The notes under the pieces: model-generated
The model's input: the letters and a program-made list of their open reading frames with translations, nothing else
Databases searched by the model: none
Told to the model about the DNA's origin: nothing
Assembly: GCA_018969935.1 (NCBI GenBank)
Contig: JAGWXJ010000123.1
Span: 1 to 5,346 of the forward strand
Source of the DNA: Alphaproteobacteria bacterium
GTDB taxonomy: Bacteria; Pseudomonadota; Alphaproteobacteria; Micavibrionales; UBA1664
Direction: 5' to 3'
DNA: 5,346 nt
Translations under genes and position numbers: made by a program
In this document: one piece after another, positions 1 through 5,346 of the stretch
Layout of the letters: the number at the start of each line of letters is the position of its first letter
Position numbering within the stretch: the first letter of the stretch is position 1

Positions 1-573
1 CTTGAGGATGCCATCGGCAGCGATCTGCCGGGCACGCTTCTGGTGAAGGAGGAAGATATGTTGGAATCCCATCTCGTATCGGGCGTCAGCTGCTCGAAGG
101 ACGAAGCCAAGGTAACCCTTGAAGGCGTGCCCGACAGGCCGGGCATTGCAGCCGCCATGGTCAAGCCGCTGGCCGATGCAGGCATCAACATCGACATGAT
201 CGTCCAGAACGTAACACCGGACGGCAAATTCACGGATATGACGTTCACGCTTCCCCGCACCGATTTGCTGAAGGCCGCAAAGGCACTGGAAGGGCTGGAC
301 GGCAAGGTAATTACCGATGACAAGGTCGCCAAGGTATCGGTCGTCGGTATCGGCATGAAGGCCCACCCCGAAGTCGCGCTTACGGCGTTTTCCGCCATGG
401 CCGATGCGGGTATCAACATCATGGCCATCAGCACCTCGGAGATTAAGATTTCGATGCTGGTCGAGGAAGCAAAGGCCAATGATGCGGTAAAGGCCCTGCA
501 TAGCGCCTTCGGCCTCGATAAAGTGGAAAAAACCCCACAAATTCTTAAGGTTAAGGTCAAAGAAGGCCGCTAG
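1..573 (+). CDS. lysC: Aspartokinase (aspartate kinase), C-terminal part, 5'-truncated by window edge
   Basis: Aspartokinase phosphorylates L-aspartate with ATP in the cytoplasm, the first step toward lysine, threonine, methionine and diaminopimelate. The reading frame is open from base 1, so the N-terminal kinase domain lies outside the window. The 190 visible residues begin with a GTLLVKEEDM stretch, the link out of the kinase domain, followed by two ACT-type regulatory regions. The first holds EAKVTLEGVPDRPGIAA and ADAGINIDMIVQNV (about bases 103-220). The second holds VSVVGIGMKAHPEVA and the family signature STSEIKIS (bases 430-453). These domains bind the feedback inhibitors lysine and/or threonine; which one cannot be read here. 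The second ACT region has HPEVA where many relatives have a glycine before VA, a minor variation. The gene ends with TAG. A strong internal ribosome binding site (46-52) may start a separate beta subunit at base 58. Identification is very secure. Confidence 0.96.
   Translation, partial: LEDAIGSDLPGTLLVKEEDMLESHLVSGVSCSKDEAKVTLEGVPDRPGIAAAMVKPLADAGINIDMIVQNVTPDGKFTDMTFTLPRTDLLKAAKALEGLDGKVITDDKVAKVSVVGIGMKAHPEVALTAFSAMADAGINIMAISTSEIKISMLVEEAKANDAVKALHSAFGLDKVEKTPQILKVKVKEGR
46..60 (+). promoter_or_regulatory. Internal Shine-Dalgarno and in-frame ATG inside lysC (candidate beta-subunit start)
   Basis: AAGGAGG at 46-52 is a full-strength Shine-Dalgarno match, five bases before an ATG at 58-60 in the lysC frame. 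Translation from there would give a 171-residue protein beginning MLESHLVSGVSCSKDEAKVT and containing only the ACT regulatory region. In Corynebacterium glutamicum and Bacillus, lysC encodes an alpha subunit plus an in-frame beta subunit that starts at about this place and has about this length. Against the idea, the motif also spells conserved acidic codons (K-E-E-D), so it could be a by-product of the protein sequence. Confidence 0.5.
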
Positions 574-585
574 GGATAATTTGTA

Positions 586-608
586 TTTTTGGGTGTGATT
601 CCCGAAAA
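586..608. repeat. Short inverted repeat in the lysC-rodZ spacer
   Basis: TTTTTGGG (586-593) and CCCGAAAA (601-608) can pair as an 8-bp stem with one T-G wobble around a 7-base loop. No T-run follows the stem, so it does not look like an intrinsic terminator for lysC. It ends nine bases before the possible -10 element of rodZ, so it could be an operator or mRNA structure. It is short enough to be chance. Confidence 0.3.
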
Positions 609-616
609 CGCTGCGC

Positions 617-622
617 TATAAC
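617..622 (+). promoter_or_regulatory. Possible -10 element for rodZ, leaderless arrangement
   Basis: TATAAC at 617-622 matches five of six bases of the TATAAT consensus and lies seven bases before the rodZ ATG at 630. Transcription from it would start at or next to the ATG, giving a leaderless mRNA. This fits the absence of any Shine-Dalgarno sequence before that start. No good -35 hexamer is visible 16-18 bases upstream, so the call is weak; rodZ may instead be read through from lysC. Confidence 0.3.
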
Positions 623-629
623 ACTTCCC

Positions 630-1430
630 ATGCTGAAATTACGAATGGTGGACCGGAATATTCTGGATCACTACACCGATTTGCCGGTGGGTGAGATACT
701 ACGCCGCGCGCGCCTGCAATACGAGATGGAGATACCTCTCGTATCCGCCCGCCTGAACATCCGTCCCGAACATATCGCCGCCATCGAGGCGGGCGATGTA
801 TCGCGCCTGCCGGGCCGCGTCTACGCCATTGGTTTTGTGCGTGCCTACGCCAATTTCCTGCAACTGGATTCCGATAAGGTCGTGTATCTCTTCAAATCCC
901 AGTGCATCGGCCACACCGAAACGCGTGATCTCAATTTCCCCATGCCCGTGCGCGAAACCCGCCACCCCGCATGGTGGATGGTTGCGGCATCCATCGGCAC
1001 GCTCGCTGTCATTGGCGCGCTGTTCTATTTTCTGGGCGGCCACGCCGCAAGCTCTGAGGCCGAACCGGCACTCCCCGAAGCCGTCAGTGAAATCAAGGAA
1101 GCGCCGAAGGCCGTACCCGAAGGTGAAACCAATCTCGCCAACATCAACGCCCCCGCAGGCAAACTCAGCATCACAGCCAAGGAAGCCAGCTGGGTGGAAG
1201 TCCGTGCAGGCGATGGCTCCAACACGGTGCTTTTCTCCCGCGTCCTCAAAAAGGGCGAAAGCTTCACGGCACCTGATATGGATAACCTTGTTCTCTCGAC
1301 GGGGAATGCCGAAGGCGTAACCGTGTCGTGGGACAAAAAGGAAGTAGACGTATTCGAAGGCCGCAAAGGCATCGTGCGCGATCTGCCCATCAGTGCGCTT
1401 ACTGCCTATAAGGTGAAAGCAGGCCAGTAA
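630..1430 (+). CDS. rodZ: RodZ-like cell-shape protein: cytoplasmic helix-turn-helix, one membrane helix, C-terminal DUF4115 domain
   Basis: RodZ is an inner-membrane protein that binds MreB through its cytoplasmic helix-turn-helix domain and helps maintain rod shape during cell-wall elongation. The 266-residue product shows the expected order. The HTH_25-type domain spans about residues 18-90, with GEILRRAR, LNIRPEHIAAIEAGD and the hallmark LPGRVYAIGFVRAYANFL. A basic stretch (RETRH) precedes one hydrophobic helix at about 114-136. A Glu/Pro/Ala-rich linker runs to about 167, followed by a beta-rich periplasmic DUF4115-like domain (about 178-255) with SWVEVRAGDG and VLKKGESF. The orientation is N-in, C-out. 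The start at 630 has no Shine-Dalgarno sequence; ATG at 645 is an alternative that lacks one too, and both keep the whole domain. Its stop overlaps the ispG start by one base (TAATG), suggesting coupled translation. The rodZ-ispG pairing is also known from gammaproteobacteria. The family is secure; the exact role in this organism is inferred. Confidence 0.88.
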   Translation: MLKLRMVDRNILDHYTDLPVGEILRRARLQYEMEIPLVSARLNIRPEHIAAIEAGDVSRLPGRVYAIGFVRAYANFLQLDSDKVVYLFKSQCIGHTETRDLNFPMPVRETRHPAWWMVAASIGTLAVIGALFYFLGGHAASSEAEPALPEAVSEIKEAPKAVPEGETNLANINAPAGKLSITAKEASWVEVRAGDGSNTVLFSRVLKKGESFTAPDMDNLVLSTGNAEGVTVSWDKKEVDVFEGRKGIVRDLPISALTAYKVKAGQ

Positions 1431-2560
1431 TGGGCGCTGATCACACAATTATCCGCCCGTGGCGCCAGATACCGCGCCGCAAATCAAGGCAAATCATGGT
1501 TGGAAATGTGCCCGTGGGCGGTGATGCGCCCATCACGGTCCAGTCCATGACCAACACGCTCACACACGATGCCGATGCCACTATCGCGCAAATCAGGGCC
1601 ATGGAAGCAGCGGGCGTCGATATCGCGCGCGTGTCCTGCCCCGATGAGGAATCAACCGCAGCCCTCTCCAAAATCGTAAAAGCCGTGAACGTGCCCATCG
1701 TGGCTGACATCCATTTCCATTACCGCCGCGGTATCGAGGCCGCAAAGGCAGGCGCCGCCTGCCTGCGCATCAACCCCGGCAACATCGGCAGCCCCGACCG
1801 TGTGCGCGAGGTTATAGCCGCCGCCAAGGACAACAATTGCGCCATCCGCATCGGTGTGAATGCAGGCTCGCTCGAAAAAGACCTCCTCGAAAAATATGGC
1901 GAGCCATGCCCCGATGCGATGCTCGAAAGCGCGCAACGCCATATCCGCATCCTTGAAGATAACGATTTCTTCAACTTCAAAATCTCCTGCAAGGCGTCCG
2001 ATGTGTTTATGGCCGTCGCAGCCTACCAGCTGCTGGCCGATGCCTGCGATTATCCGCTGCACTTGGGCATTACCGAGGCAGGGGGGCTTCGCACCGGCAC
2101 CGTCAAATCCGCCATCGGTATCGGCAACCTTTTGTGGTCCGGTATTGGTGATACAATCCGCGTATCGCTCTCGGCTGACCCGGTCGAGGAAGTGAAGGTC
2201 GGCTTCGATATCCTCAAAAGCCTTGGGCTCCGCCATCGCGGCGTGAATGTCATTTCCTGCCCGTCCTGCGCGCGCCAGCAATTCGATGTCATTAAAACCG
2301 TGGCGGTGCTGGAAGAAGCGCTGGCTCATATCGCAACGCCCATGACAGTCAGCATCATCGGCTGCGTGGTCAACGGCCCCGGCGAGGCGCTGATGACCGA
2401 TATAGGCCTCACGGGCGGCGGGCGCGGCACCCACCAGATTTACCTAGGCGGTGAACAGCATCATCGTATACAGGAAGGCAACGAGGATATCGTGAGCCAC
2501 ATCGTCAAACTGGTGGAAGCCAAAGCGGCTGAAATCGAAGCCTCCAAAAAGGCGGCATAA
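1430..2560 (+). CDS. ispG: 4-hydroxy-3-methylbut-2-en-1-yl diphosphate synthase (IspG/GcpE)
   Basis: IspG is a cytoplasmic [4Fe-4S] enzyme of the MEP isoprenoid pathway. It reductively converts 2-C-methyl-D-erythritol 2,4-cyclodiphosphate to HMBPP, the substrate of IspH. The 376-residue product has normal length for the short bacterial form. The N-terminal TIM-barrel part carries RRKSRQIMVGNVPVGGDAPI, VQSMTNT (37-43), VADIHFHYRR (91-100), LRINPGNIG (112-120) and GITEAGG (213-219). The C-terminal cluster domain has CPSC (Cys277, Cys280), then GCVVNGPGEA with Cys312 and Glu319. The spacing of these four ligands matches E. coli Cys270, Cys273, Cys305 and Glu312, so the enzyme looks intact. The start overlaps the rodZ stop by one base, with a weak AGG six bases upstream. 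prfA follows after two bases, pointing to one transcript. Identification is very secure. Confidence 0.97.
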   Translation: MGADHTIIRPWRQIPRRKSRQIMVGNVPVGGDAPITVQSMTNTLTHDADATIAQIRAMEAAGVDIARVSCPDEESTAALSKIVKAVNVPIVADIHFHYRRGIEAAKAGAACLRINPGNIGSPDRVREVIAAAKDNNCAIRIGVNAGSLEKDLLEKYGEPCPDAMLESAQRHIRILEDNDFFNFKISCKASDVFMAVAAYQLLADACDYPLHLGITEAGGLRTGTVKSAIGIGNLLWSGIGDTIRVSLSADPVEEVKVGFDILKSLGLRHRGVNVISCPSCARQQFDVIKTVAVLEEALAHIATPMTVSIIGCVVNGPGEALMTDIGLTGGGRGTHQIYLGGEQHHRIQEGNEDIVSHIVKLVEAKAAEIEASKKAA

Positions 2561-2562
2561 CC

Positions 2563-3630
2563 ATGGCCTTTGAAGCGCACATCGAGAACATCCTCTCCCG
2601 CCACCGCGAGCTGGCCTCGCTGATGGCCGACCCGAACAGCGCAAGCAACTTCGCCAAACTCGCCAAGGAATACGCGGATTTGCAGGAAGTGGTAGACACC
2701 GCAACCGCTTACAAAAACGCCCTGAAGGAACGCACGGATCTGGAAGCGCTGCTGAATGACCCTGAAATGAAGGCGATTGCCGCCGATGAGCTTCAGGCCC
2801 TCAAAACCAGACTACCCGAACTCGAACACGCGCTGCACTTGGCCCTCATCCCGAAGGATGAAACCGATGCCCGCAACGCCATCCTCGAAATCAGGGCAGG
2901 GACGGGCGGTGACGAAGCCGCGCTCTTCGCGGGTGACTTGCTTCGCATGTACAAAGGCTACGCGGCCATCCACGGCTGGCGCTTCGAAATCATGGAGATG
3001 GCTGAAAGCGATTTAGGCGGTTTCAAGGAAGTTGTCGTATCCGTTGAAGGCGTCAACGTGTTCTCGAAGCTGAAATTTGAATCAGGCGTCCACCGCGTGC
3101 AAAGGGTGCCGGAAACCGAGGCGCAAGGCCGCGTACACACATCCGCCGCAACGGTCGCCGTGCTGCCTGAAGCCGAAGAGGCTGACATCAACATCAACGA
3201 AGCGGATTTGAAAATCGATATCTACCGCGCATCGGGTGCGGGCGGCCAGCACGTCAACAAAACGGAATCCGCCGTGCGTATCACGCACATCCCCACAGGC
3301 ACGGTTGTGGCGATGCAGGAGGAACGCTCCCAGCACAAAAACCGCGCCAAGGCCATGAAGGTGCTGGCAAGCCGCATCCTCGAAACCCAGCGCCAGAAGC
3401 TGGCGAACGAACGCGCGGCCGACCGCAAATCGCAAGTCGGTTCCGGCGACAGGTCGGAACGCATTCGCACCTACAACTTCCCGCAAGGCCGCGTGACGGA
3501 CCACCGCGTCAACGTCACCCTCTATTCCATCGACCGCGTCATGTCCGGCGAGGACCTCGATAAAATCATCGATGCGCTTTTGCGCGAGGATCAGGCCGAA
3601 AAGCTGGCAACTCTCCAGGGCGTGGCATAA
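2563..3630 (+). CDS. prfA: Peptide chain release factor 1 (RF1)
   Basis: RF1 recognises UAA and UAG in the ribosomal A site and triggers hydrolysis of peptidyl-tRNA. The 355-residue product has the usual length. The helical N-terminal domain (about 1-105) leads into RAGTGGDEAALFAGDL (111-126). The codon-recognition domain has VHRVQRVPETEAQGRVHTS, in which Pro183-Glu184-Thr185 is the PxT anticodon-like tripeptide of RF1; RF2 would have SPF. The catalytic loop SGAGGQHVN carries Gly227-Gly228-Gln229, followed by DERSQHKN-like EERSQHKN and the C-terminal GSGDRSERIRTYNFPQGR and VTDHRVN. No +1 programmed frameshift is present, as expected for RF1 rather than RF2. It starts two bases after the ispG stop, with AAGG about ten bases upstream, and its stop overlaps the prmC start. 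Gln229 is the predicted methylation target of the neighbouring PrmC. Identification is very secure. Confidence 0.97.
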   Translation: MAFEAHIENILSRHRELASLMADPNSASNFAKLAKEYADLQEVVDTATAYKNALKERTDLEALLNDPEMKAIAADELQALKTRLPELEHALHLALIPKDETDARNAILEIRAGTGGDEAALFAGDLLRMYKGYAAIHGWRFEIMEMAESDLGGFKEVVVSVEGVNVFSKLKFESGVHRVQRVPETEAQGRVHTSAATVAVLPEAEEADININEADLKIDIYRASGAGGQHVNKTESAVRITHIPTGTVVAMQEERSQHKNRAKAMKVLASRILETQRQKLANERAADRKSQVGSGDRSERIRTYNFPQGRVTDHRVNVTLYSIDRVMSGEDLDKIIDALLREDQAEKLATLQGVA

Positions 3631-4460
3631 TGGCCACGCTGGGCGCCCTTTATGCCCAAACAAAAAGGCGGCTGGCCGGTGCGGGTATGCCGTCACCCGA
3701 CCTTGACGCAAAATTGCTGATATCCTATGCGCTGGGCTGTGCGCCTAATGATGTGCATTTAAAACCCGATATGACAGCGGTTTCAAATGAAGCGCTGGAA
3801 GAGGTTATCCAAAGGCGCATCGCGCATGAACCCGTTTCAAAAATAACAGGCTCACGAGGCTTTTACGGGCTGGAATTTGAAGTAACGCCCGATGTGCTTG
3901 ACCCTCGCGCCGATACCGAAACGCTGGTGGATGCCGCGCGCGCAGCCTGCAAACCCGATGCGCGTATCCTCGATATCTGCACGGGCACGGGCTGCATCCC
4001 GCTGGCGCTTTTAAGTGTCTTGCCTTCTGCAACCGCACTTGCAGTCGATGTCAGTGAAGCCGCATTGAAGGTGGCAACACGCAATGCTGCGCGTCTGGGC
4101 CTCCAAAACAGAATCACTTTTATAGAATCGGACTGGCTTGATGGCGTTGAGGGGCTGTTTGATCTCATCACCTGCAACCCGCCCTATATCCCCACCGCCG
4201 ATATTGAAATGCTGGATGCCGATGTGCGGCTTTTTGACCCGCATCTCGCGCTCGATGGTGGCGCCGATGGCCTTGAACCGTACAGAATCATTTGTCCACA
4301 GATTCGGAATTTTCTGCGCGGGGGCGGAAAAGCGTTTTTTGAAATTGGTGCCGCGCAAGCGCGTGATGTTATCAAAATCGTGGCAGACTGCGGCTTGCAG
4401 GTTGATGCTGTAATACGCGATCTTGGTGGCAACGAAAGAGTCGTGTGTGTTTCAAAGTAG
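3630..4460 (+). CDS. prmC: Release factor glutamine N5-methyltransferase (PrmC/HemK)
   Basis: PrmC uses S-adenosylmethionine to methylate the side-chain amide of the GGQ glutamine in release factors, which speeds peptide release. The 276-residue product has normal family length. An N-terminal helical substrate-binding domain (about 1-75) includes DLDAKLLISYALG and PVSKITGSRGFYGLEF. The class I methyltransferase domain follows: ARILDICTGTGCIPLAL (111-127) is the SAM-binding glycine motif, AVDVSEAAL the acidic strand end, and NPPY (183-186) the catalytic motif that holds the target amide. Before the SAM motif it has DPRADTETLVD, where the family usually shows PRP(D/E)TE, so an alanine replaces the second proline. 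The start overlaps the prfA stop by one base (TAATG), with CCAGGG about nine bases upstream, which implies coupled synthesis with its substrate. This gene looks slightly more AT-rich than those before it. It ends with TAG. Identification is very secure. Confidence 0.96.
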   Translation: MATLGALYAQTKRRLAGAGMPSPDLDAKLLISYALGCAPNDVHLKPDMTAVSNEALEEVIQRRIAHEPVSKITGSRGFYGLEFEVTPDVLDPRADTETLVDAARAACKPDARILDICTGTGCIPLALLSVLPSATALAVDVSEAALKVATRNAARLGLQNRITFIESDWLDGVEGLFDLITCNPPYIPTADIEMLDADVRLFDPHLALDGGADGLEPYRIICPQIRNFLRGGGKAFFEIGAAQARDVIKIVADCGLQVDAVIRDLGGNERVVCVSK

Positions 4461-4542
4461 CGGCAAGCGAAAAATGAAACTTATTCCATCTTGTCGTTGT
4501 TAAGCACTTGCGGGTAGCTTCCCGTCATCCAAAGCGACACAG

Positions 4543-4624
4543 GTTTTTGAATGCAGGAAACCGCGCAAGCTTGATTCCGTAATGCCGTCAAGCTGGCGCA
4601 AAAACAGGATTTCCTTGCAAAAAC
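4543..4624 (+). other. Long imperfect hairpin in the prmC to DUF4167-gene spacer (possible structured RNA)
   Basis: Two nested stems can form. The inner stem pairs GCGCAAGCTTGA (4563-4574) with TCAAGCTGGCGC (4588-4599), 11 of 12 pairs, around a 13-base loop. The outer stem pairs TGCAGGAAA (4552-4560) with TTTCCTTGCA (4610-4619), nine pairs with one bulged T at 4616. A further T-run (4544-4548) can extend it against an A-run (4620-4623). No T-run follows the inner stem directly, so it is not a classical terminator on either strand. It could be a leader structure of the downstream gene, an mRNA 3'-end stabiliser or processing site after prmC, a small RNA, or a decayed palindromic element. The pairing is seen in the sequence; any function is inference. 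No convincing coding capacity exists in 4461-4700. Confidence 0.4.
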
Positions 4625-4650
4625 GAACGAACACCATACGCTTTTAACTA

Positions 4651-4676
4651 TGTGGATAAATGTGTGGGTATCCACA
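4651..4676. promoter_or_regulatory. Inverted pair of DnaA-box-like sites upstream of the DUF4167 gene
   Basis: TGTGGATAA (4651-4659) is the exact reverse complement of the consensus DnaA box TTATCCACA. GTATCCACA (4668-4676) matches that consensus in eight of nine bases in the opposite orientation. The shared 8-bp arms TGTGGATA and TATCCACA form a perfect inverted repeat with a 10-base spacer. The pair lies 24-50 bases before the ATG at 4701, where promoter or leader sequence is expected, so DnaA could control this gene. The same repeat could instead act as an mRNA hairpin or bind another regulator. A third box-like site, TTGTCCACA, is at 4292-4300 inside prmC. Too few boxes and no AT-rich unwinding region are seen to call an origin. 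Confidence 0.45.
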
Positions 4677-4690
4677 GGACAAACAACGTC

Positions 4691-4703
4691 AGGGATTGTC
4701 ATG
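4691..4703 (+). promoter_or_regulatory. Ribosome binding site that fixes the DUF4167 gene start at 4701
   Basis: AGGGA at 4691-4695 lies five bases before ATG at 4701. The in-frame ATG at 4650 has no Shine-Dalgarno sequence, overlaps the inverted repeat, and would add 17 residues unlike the basic N-terminus normal for this family. The start at 4701 is therefore preferred. Confidence 0.7.
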
Positions 4704-5195
4704 AGACACAACAGCAATAGACGCATGAAAAACCGTAATAACAATAACAACGGTCAACGCCGTGGCAACGTGCCGCCGCGCATGCAGGTATTTGACTCCA
4801 ACGGGCCGGATGTCCGCATCCGTGGCACCGCATGGCAAGTCCACGAAAAGTATCTCGCGCTCGCCAAGGACGCCGCTGCAACAGGCGATGTCATCATGGC
4901 CGAAAACTACATGCAGCACGCCGAGCACTATCAGCGCATCATCAACACCTTTGCCGAACAAATGGGCGGCCAGCAATGGGCCCCGGCGGCAGCTGACAAC
5001 GATGATACACAGGAAGGCGAGGGCGCAGTGCAGGTCCAGCACGGCCAGCAATTCAACCAGCAGCAAACCCCACCCCAGCAACAGGCCGTTAACGCAGCCC
5101 CGCGCGCAGATCGCCGCGATGATGGTCTGGGCCTGCCCGCAAGCCTGTTCAAACCCACGACAGTTGCGCCCGCAACAGCCCTTGAAACGGCATAA
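4701..5195 (+). CDS. DUF4167 domain-containing protein, function unknown
   Basis: The product is 164 residues from the preferred start. The N-terminus (about 1-22) is very basic and rich in Arg and Asn, with five consecutive Asn encoded by AAT/AAC codons, and looks suited to nucleic-acid or ribosome contact; that is inference. The conserved DUF4167 core (about 30-87) includes DSNGPDVRIRGTAWQVHEKY, LAKDAAATGDVIMAENYMQH and AEHYQRIIN, predicted to be helical. The rest is low-complexity and probably disordered, with Gln-rich runs at about 112-128, and it ends near a short hydrophobic LGLPASLF motif (143-150). There is no signal peptide or membrane segment, so it should be cytoplasmic. DUF4167 genes are typical of Alphaproteobacteria and are commonly found next to prmC, as here. 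A terminator follows closely, so this is the last gene of its transcript. The family assignment is confident; the function is not known to me. Confidence 0.88.
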   Translation: MRHNSNRRMKNRNNNNNGQRRGNVPPRMQVFDSNGPDVRIRGTAWQVHEKYLALAKDAAATGDVIMAENYMQHAEHYQRIINTFAEQMGGQQWAPAAADNDDTQEGEGAVQVQHGQQFNQQQTPPQQQAVNAAPRADRRDDGLGLPASLFKPTTVAPATALETA

Positions 5196-5221
5196 TTTCG
5201 ACTCATTTTACAGTCATGATG

Positions 5222-5255
5222 AAACCCTGACGGCTTCGTCAGGGTTTTTTCTTTT
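5222..5255 (+). terminator. Intrinsic (Rho-independent) terminator after the DUF4167 gene
   Basis: AAACCCTGACG (5222-5232) pairs perfectly over 11 bp with CGTCAGGGTTT (5237-5247) around a GCTT loop. On the + strand the stem runs into a T-rich tract through 5255, broken only by one C. It begins 26 bases after the stop at 5195 and ends 12 bases before the next ATG, so it separates the housekeeping cluster from the downstream transporter gene. On the minus strand only a three-T run belongs to the stem, so it is mainly one-directional. Confidence 0.92.
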
Positions 5256-5267
5256 GCACTGGTTGAT

Positions 5268-5346
5268 ATGACAGCTCTCTCCCGCCGTGACACGCTTCTC
5301 GTTCTGTTCGTCATTCTTATATGGGGCGGGCATTTCGCGGTCATCA
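5268..5346 (+). CDS. Probable EamA/DMT-superfamily membrane transporter, N-terminal fragment (3' end beyond window)
   Basis: Only the first 26 codons are present. They read MTALSRRDTLLVLFVILIWG followed by GHFAVI. A short N-terminus with two arginines precedes a hydrophobic helix containing IWGGHFAVI, which resembles the LIWGxNFV signature in the first membrane helix of EamA-family (drug/metabolite transporter) proteins. The family's usual Asn after the glycines is His here. Full members have about ten membrane helices and export metabolites or drugs; the substrate cannot be inferred. The ATG at 5268 starts only 12 bases after the terminator and has no clear Shine-Dalgarno sequence, so the start and the promoter are uncertain. 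The call rests on one short motif. Confidence 0.6.
   Translation, partial: MTALSRRDTLLVLFVILIWGGHFAVI

Noticed and set aside
719..744. Perfect 8-bp inverted repeat ATACGAGA / TCTCGTAT with a 10-base spacer inside rodZ
   Set aside because: It lies in conserved coding sequence. By simple counting, about one such repeat with a short spacer is expected by chance in a window of this size.
1652..2434. Long minus-strand open frame (260 codons) opposite ispG, and similar ones opposite rodZ (699-1448) and prfA (3082-3711)
   Set aside because: Each lies wholly or almost wholly opposite a strongly conserved + strand gene, and the translations show no recognisable domain. They are explained by the codon composition of the real genes.
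4511..4524. CGGG/CCCG mini-hairpin after prmC as a terminator
   Set aside because: The stem is only four base pairs and no T-run follows.
4292..4676. Replication origin suggested by three DnaA-box-like sites
   Set aside because: Only one box is perfect, one lies inside prmC more than 350 bases away, and no AT-rich unwinding element or typical origin-flanking gene is present.
4650..4700. Upstream in-frame ATG at 4650 as the start of the DUF4167 protein
   Set aside because: There is no Shine-Dalgarno sequence, it overlaps the inverted repeat, and it adds an atypical N-terminus. ATG at 4701 has AGGGA at good spacing.
4481..4750. Minus-strand open frame of 89 codons spanning the non-coding spacer
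   Set aside because: Its Leu-rich start comes from reading the Asn-codon run of the DUF4167 gene backwards. It has no family resemblance and overlaps the 5' end of a confident gene.
4737..4751. AAT/AAC codon run as a phase-variable microsatellite
   Set aside because: It is an imperfect five-codon run in a low-complexity Asn-rich segment. It is too short and mixed to slip readily, and three-base slippage would not shift the frame.

Overview
The window is a compact housekeeping segment of a bacterial chromosome, almost certainly from an alphaproteobacterium. The evidence is a DUF4167 gene directly downstream of prmC, the order rodZ-ispG-prfA-prmC, and alphaproteobacterial-looking protein sequences. 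Base composition looks moderately GC-rich by eye, with less GC in prmC and in the spacer after it. I cannot name the genus. All complete genes are on the + strand.

Layout: (1) positions 1-573, the 3' end of lysC (aspartokinase), covering its ACT regulatory domains; (2) a 56-base spacer with a small inverted repeat and a possible -10 element; (3) rodZ (630-1430), ispG (1430-2560), prfA (2563-3630) and prmC (3630-4460), packed with 1-base TAATG overlaps or a 2-base gap, so very likely one translationally coupled transcript; (4) a 240-base non-coding spacer (4461-4700) holding a long imperfect hairpin and an inverted pair of DnaA-box-like sites; (5) a DUF4167 gene (4701-5195); (6) a strong intrinsic terminator (5222-5255); (7) the first 26 codons of a probable EamA/DMT-family membrane transporter, running off the end.

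Functional links: prfA and prmC are a direct enzyme-substrate pair, since PrmC methylates the GGQ glutamine of release factor 1. rodZ and ispG are neighbours in many proteobacteria, which places cell-shape control beside isoprenoid precursor synthesis; isoprenoids supply the lipid carrier for cell-wall building. LysC feeds lysine, threonine, methionine and (in many bacteria) diaminopimelate synthesis.

This is mostly an ordinary conserved region and I see no new defence, mobile or biosynthetic system. The points most worth checking are a near-perfect internal ribosome binding site in lysC at the position where other bacteria start a separate aspartokinase beta subunit, the DnaA-box pair before the DUF4167 gene, the roughly 80-base hairpin just upstream of it, and a possibly leaderless rodZ transcript.
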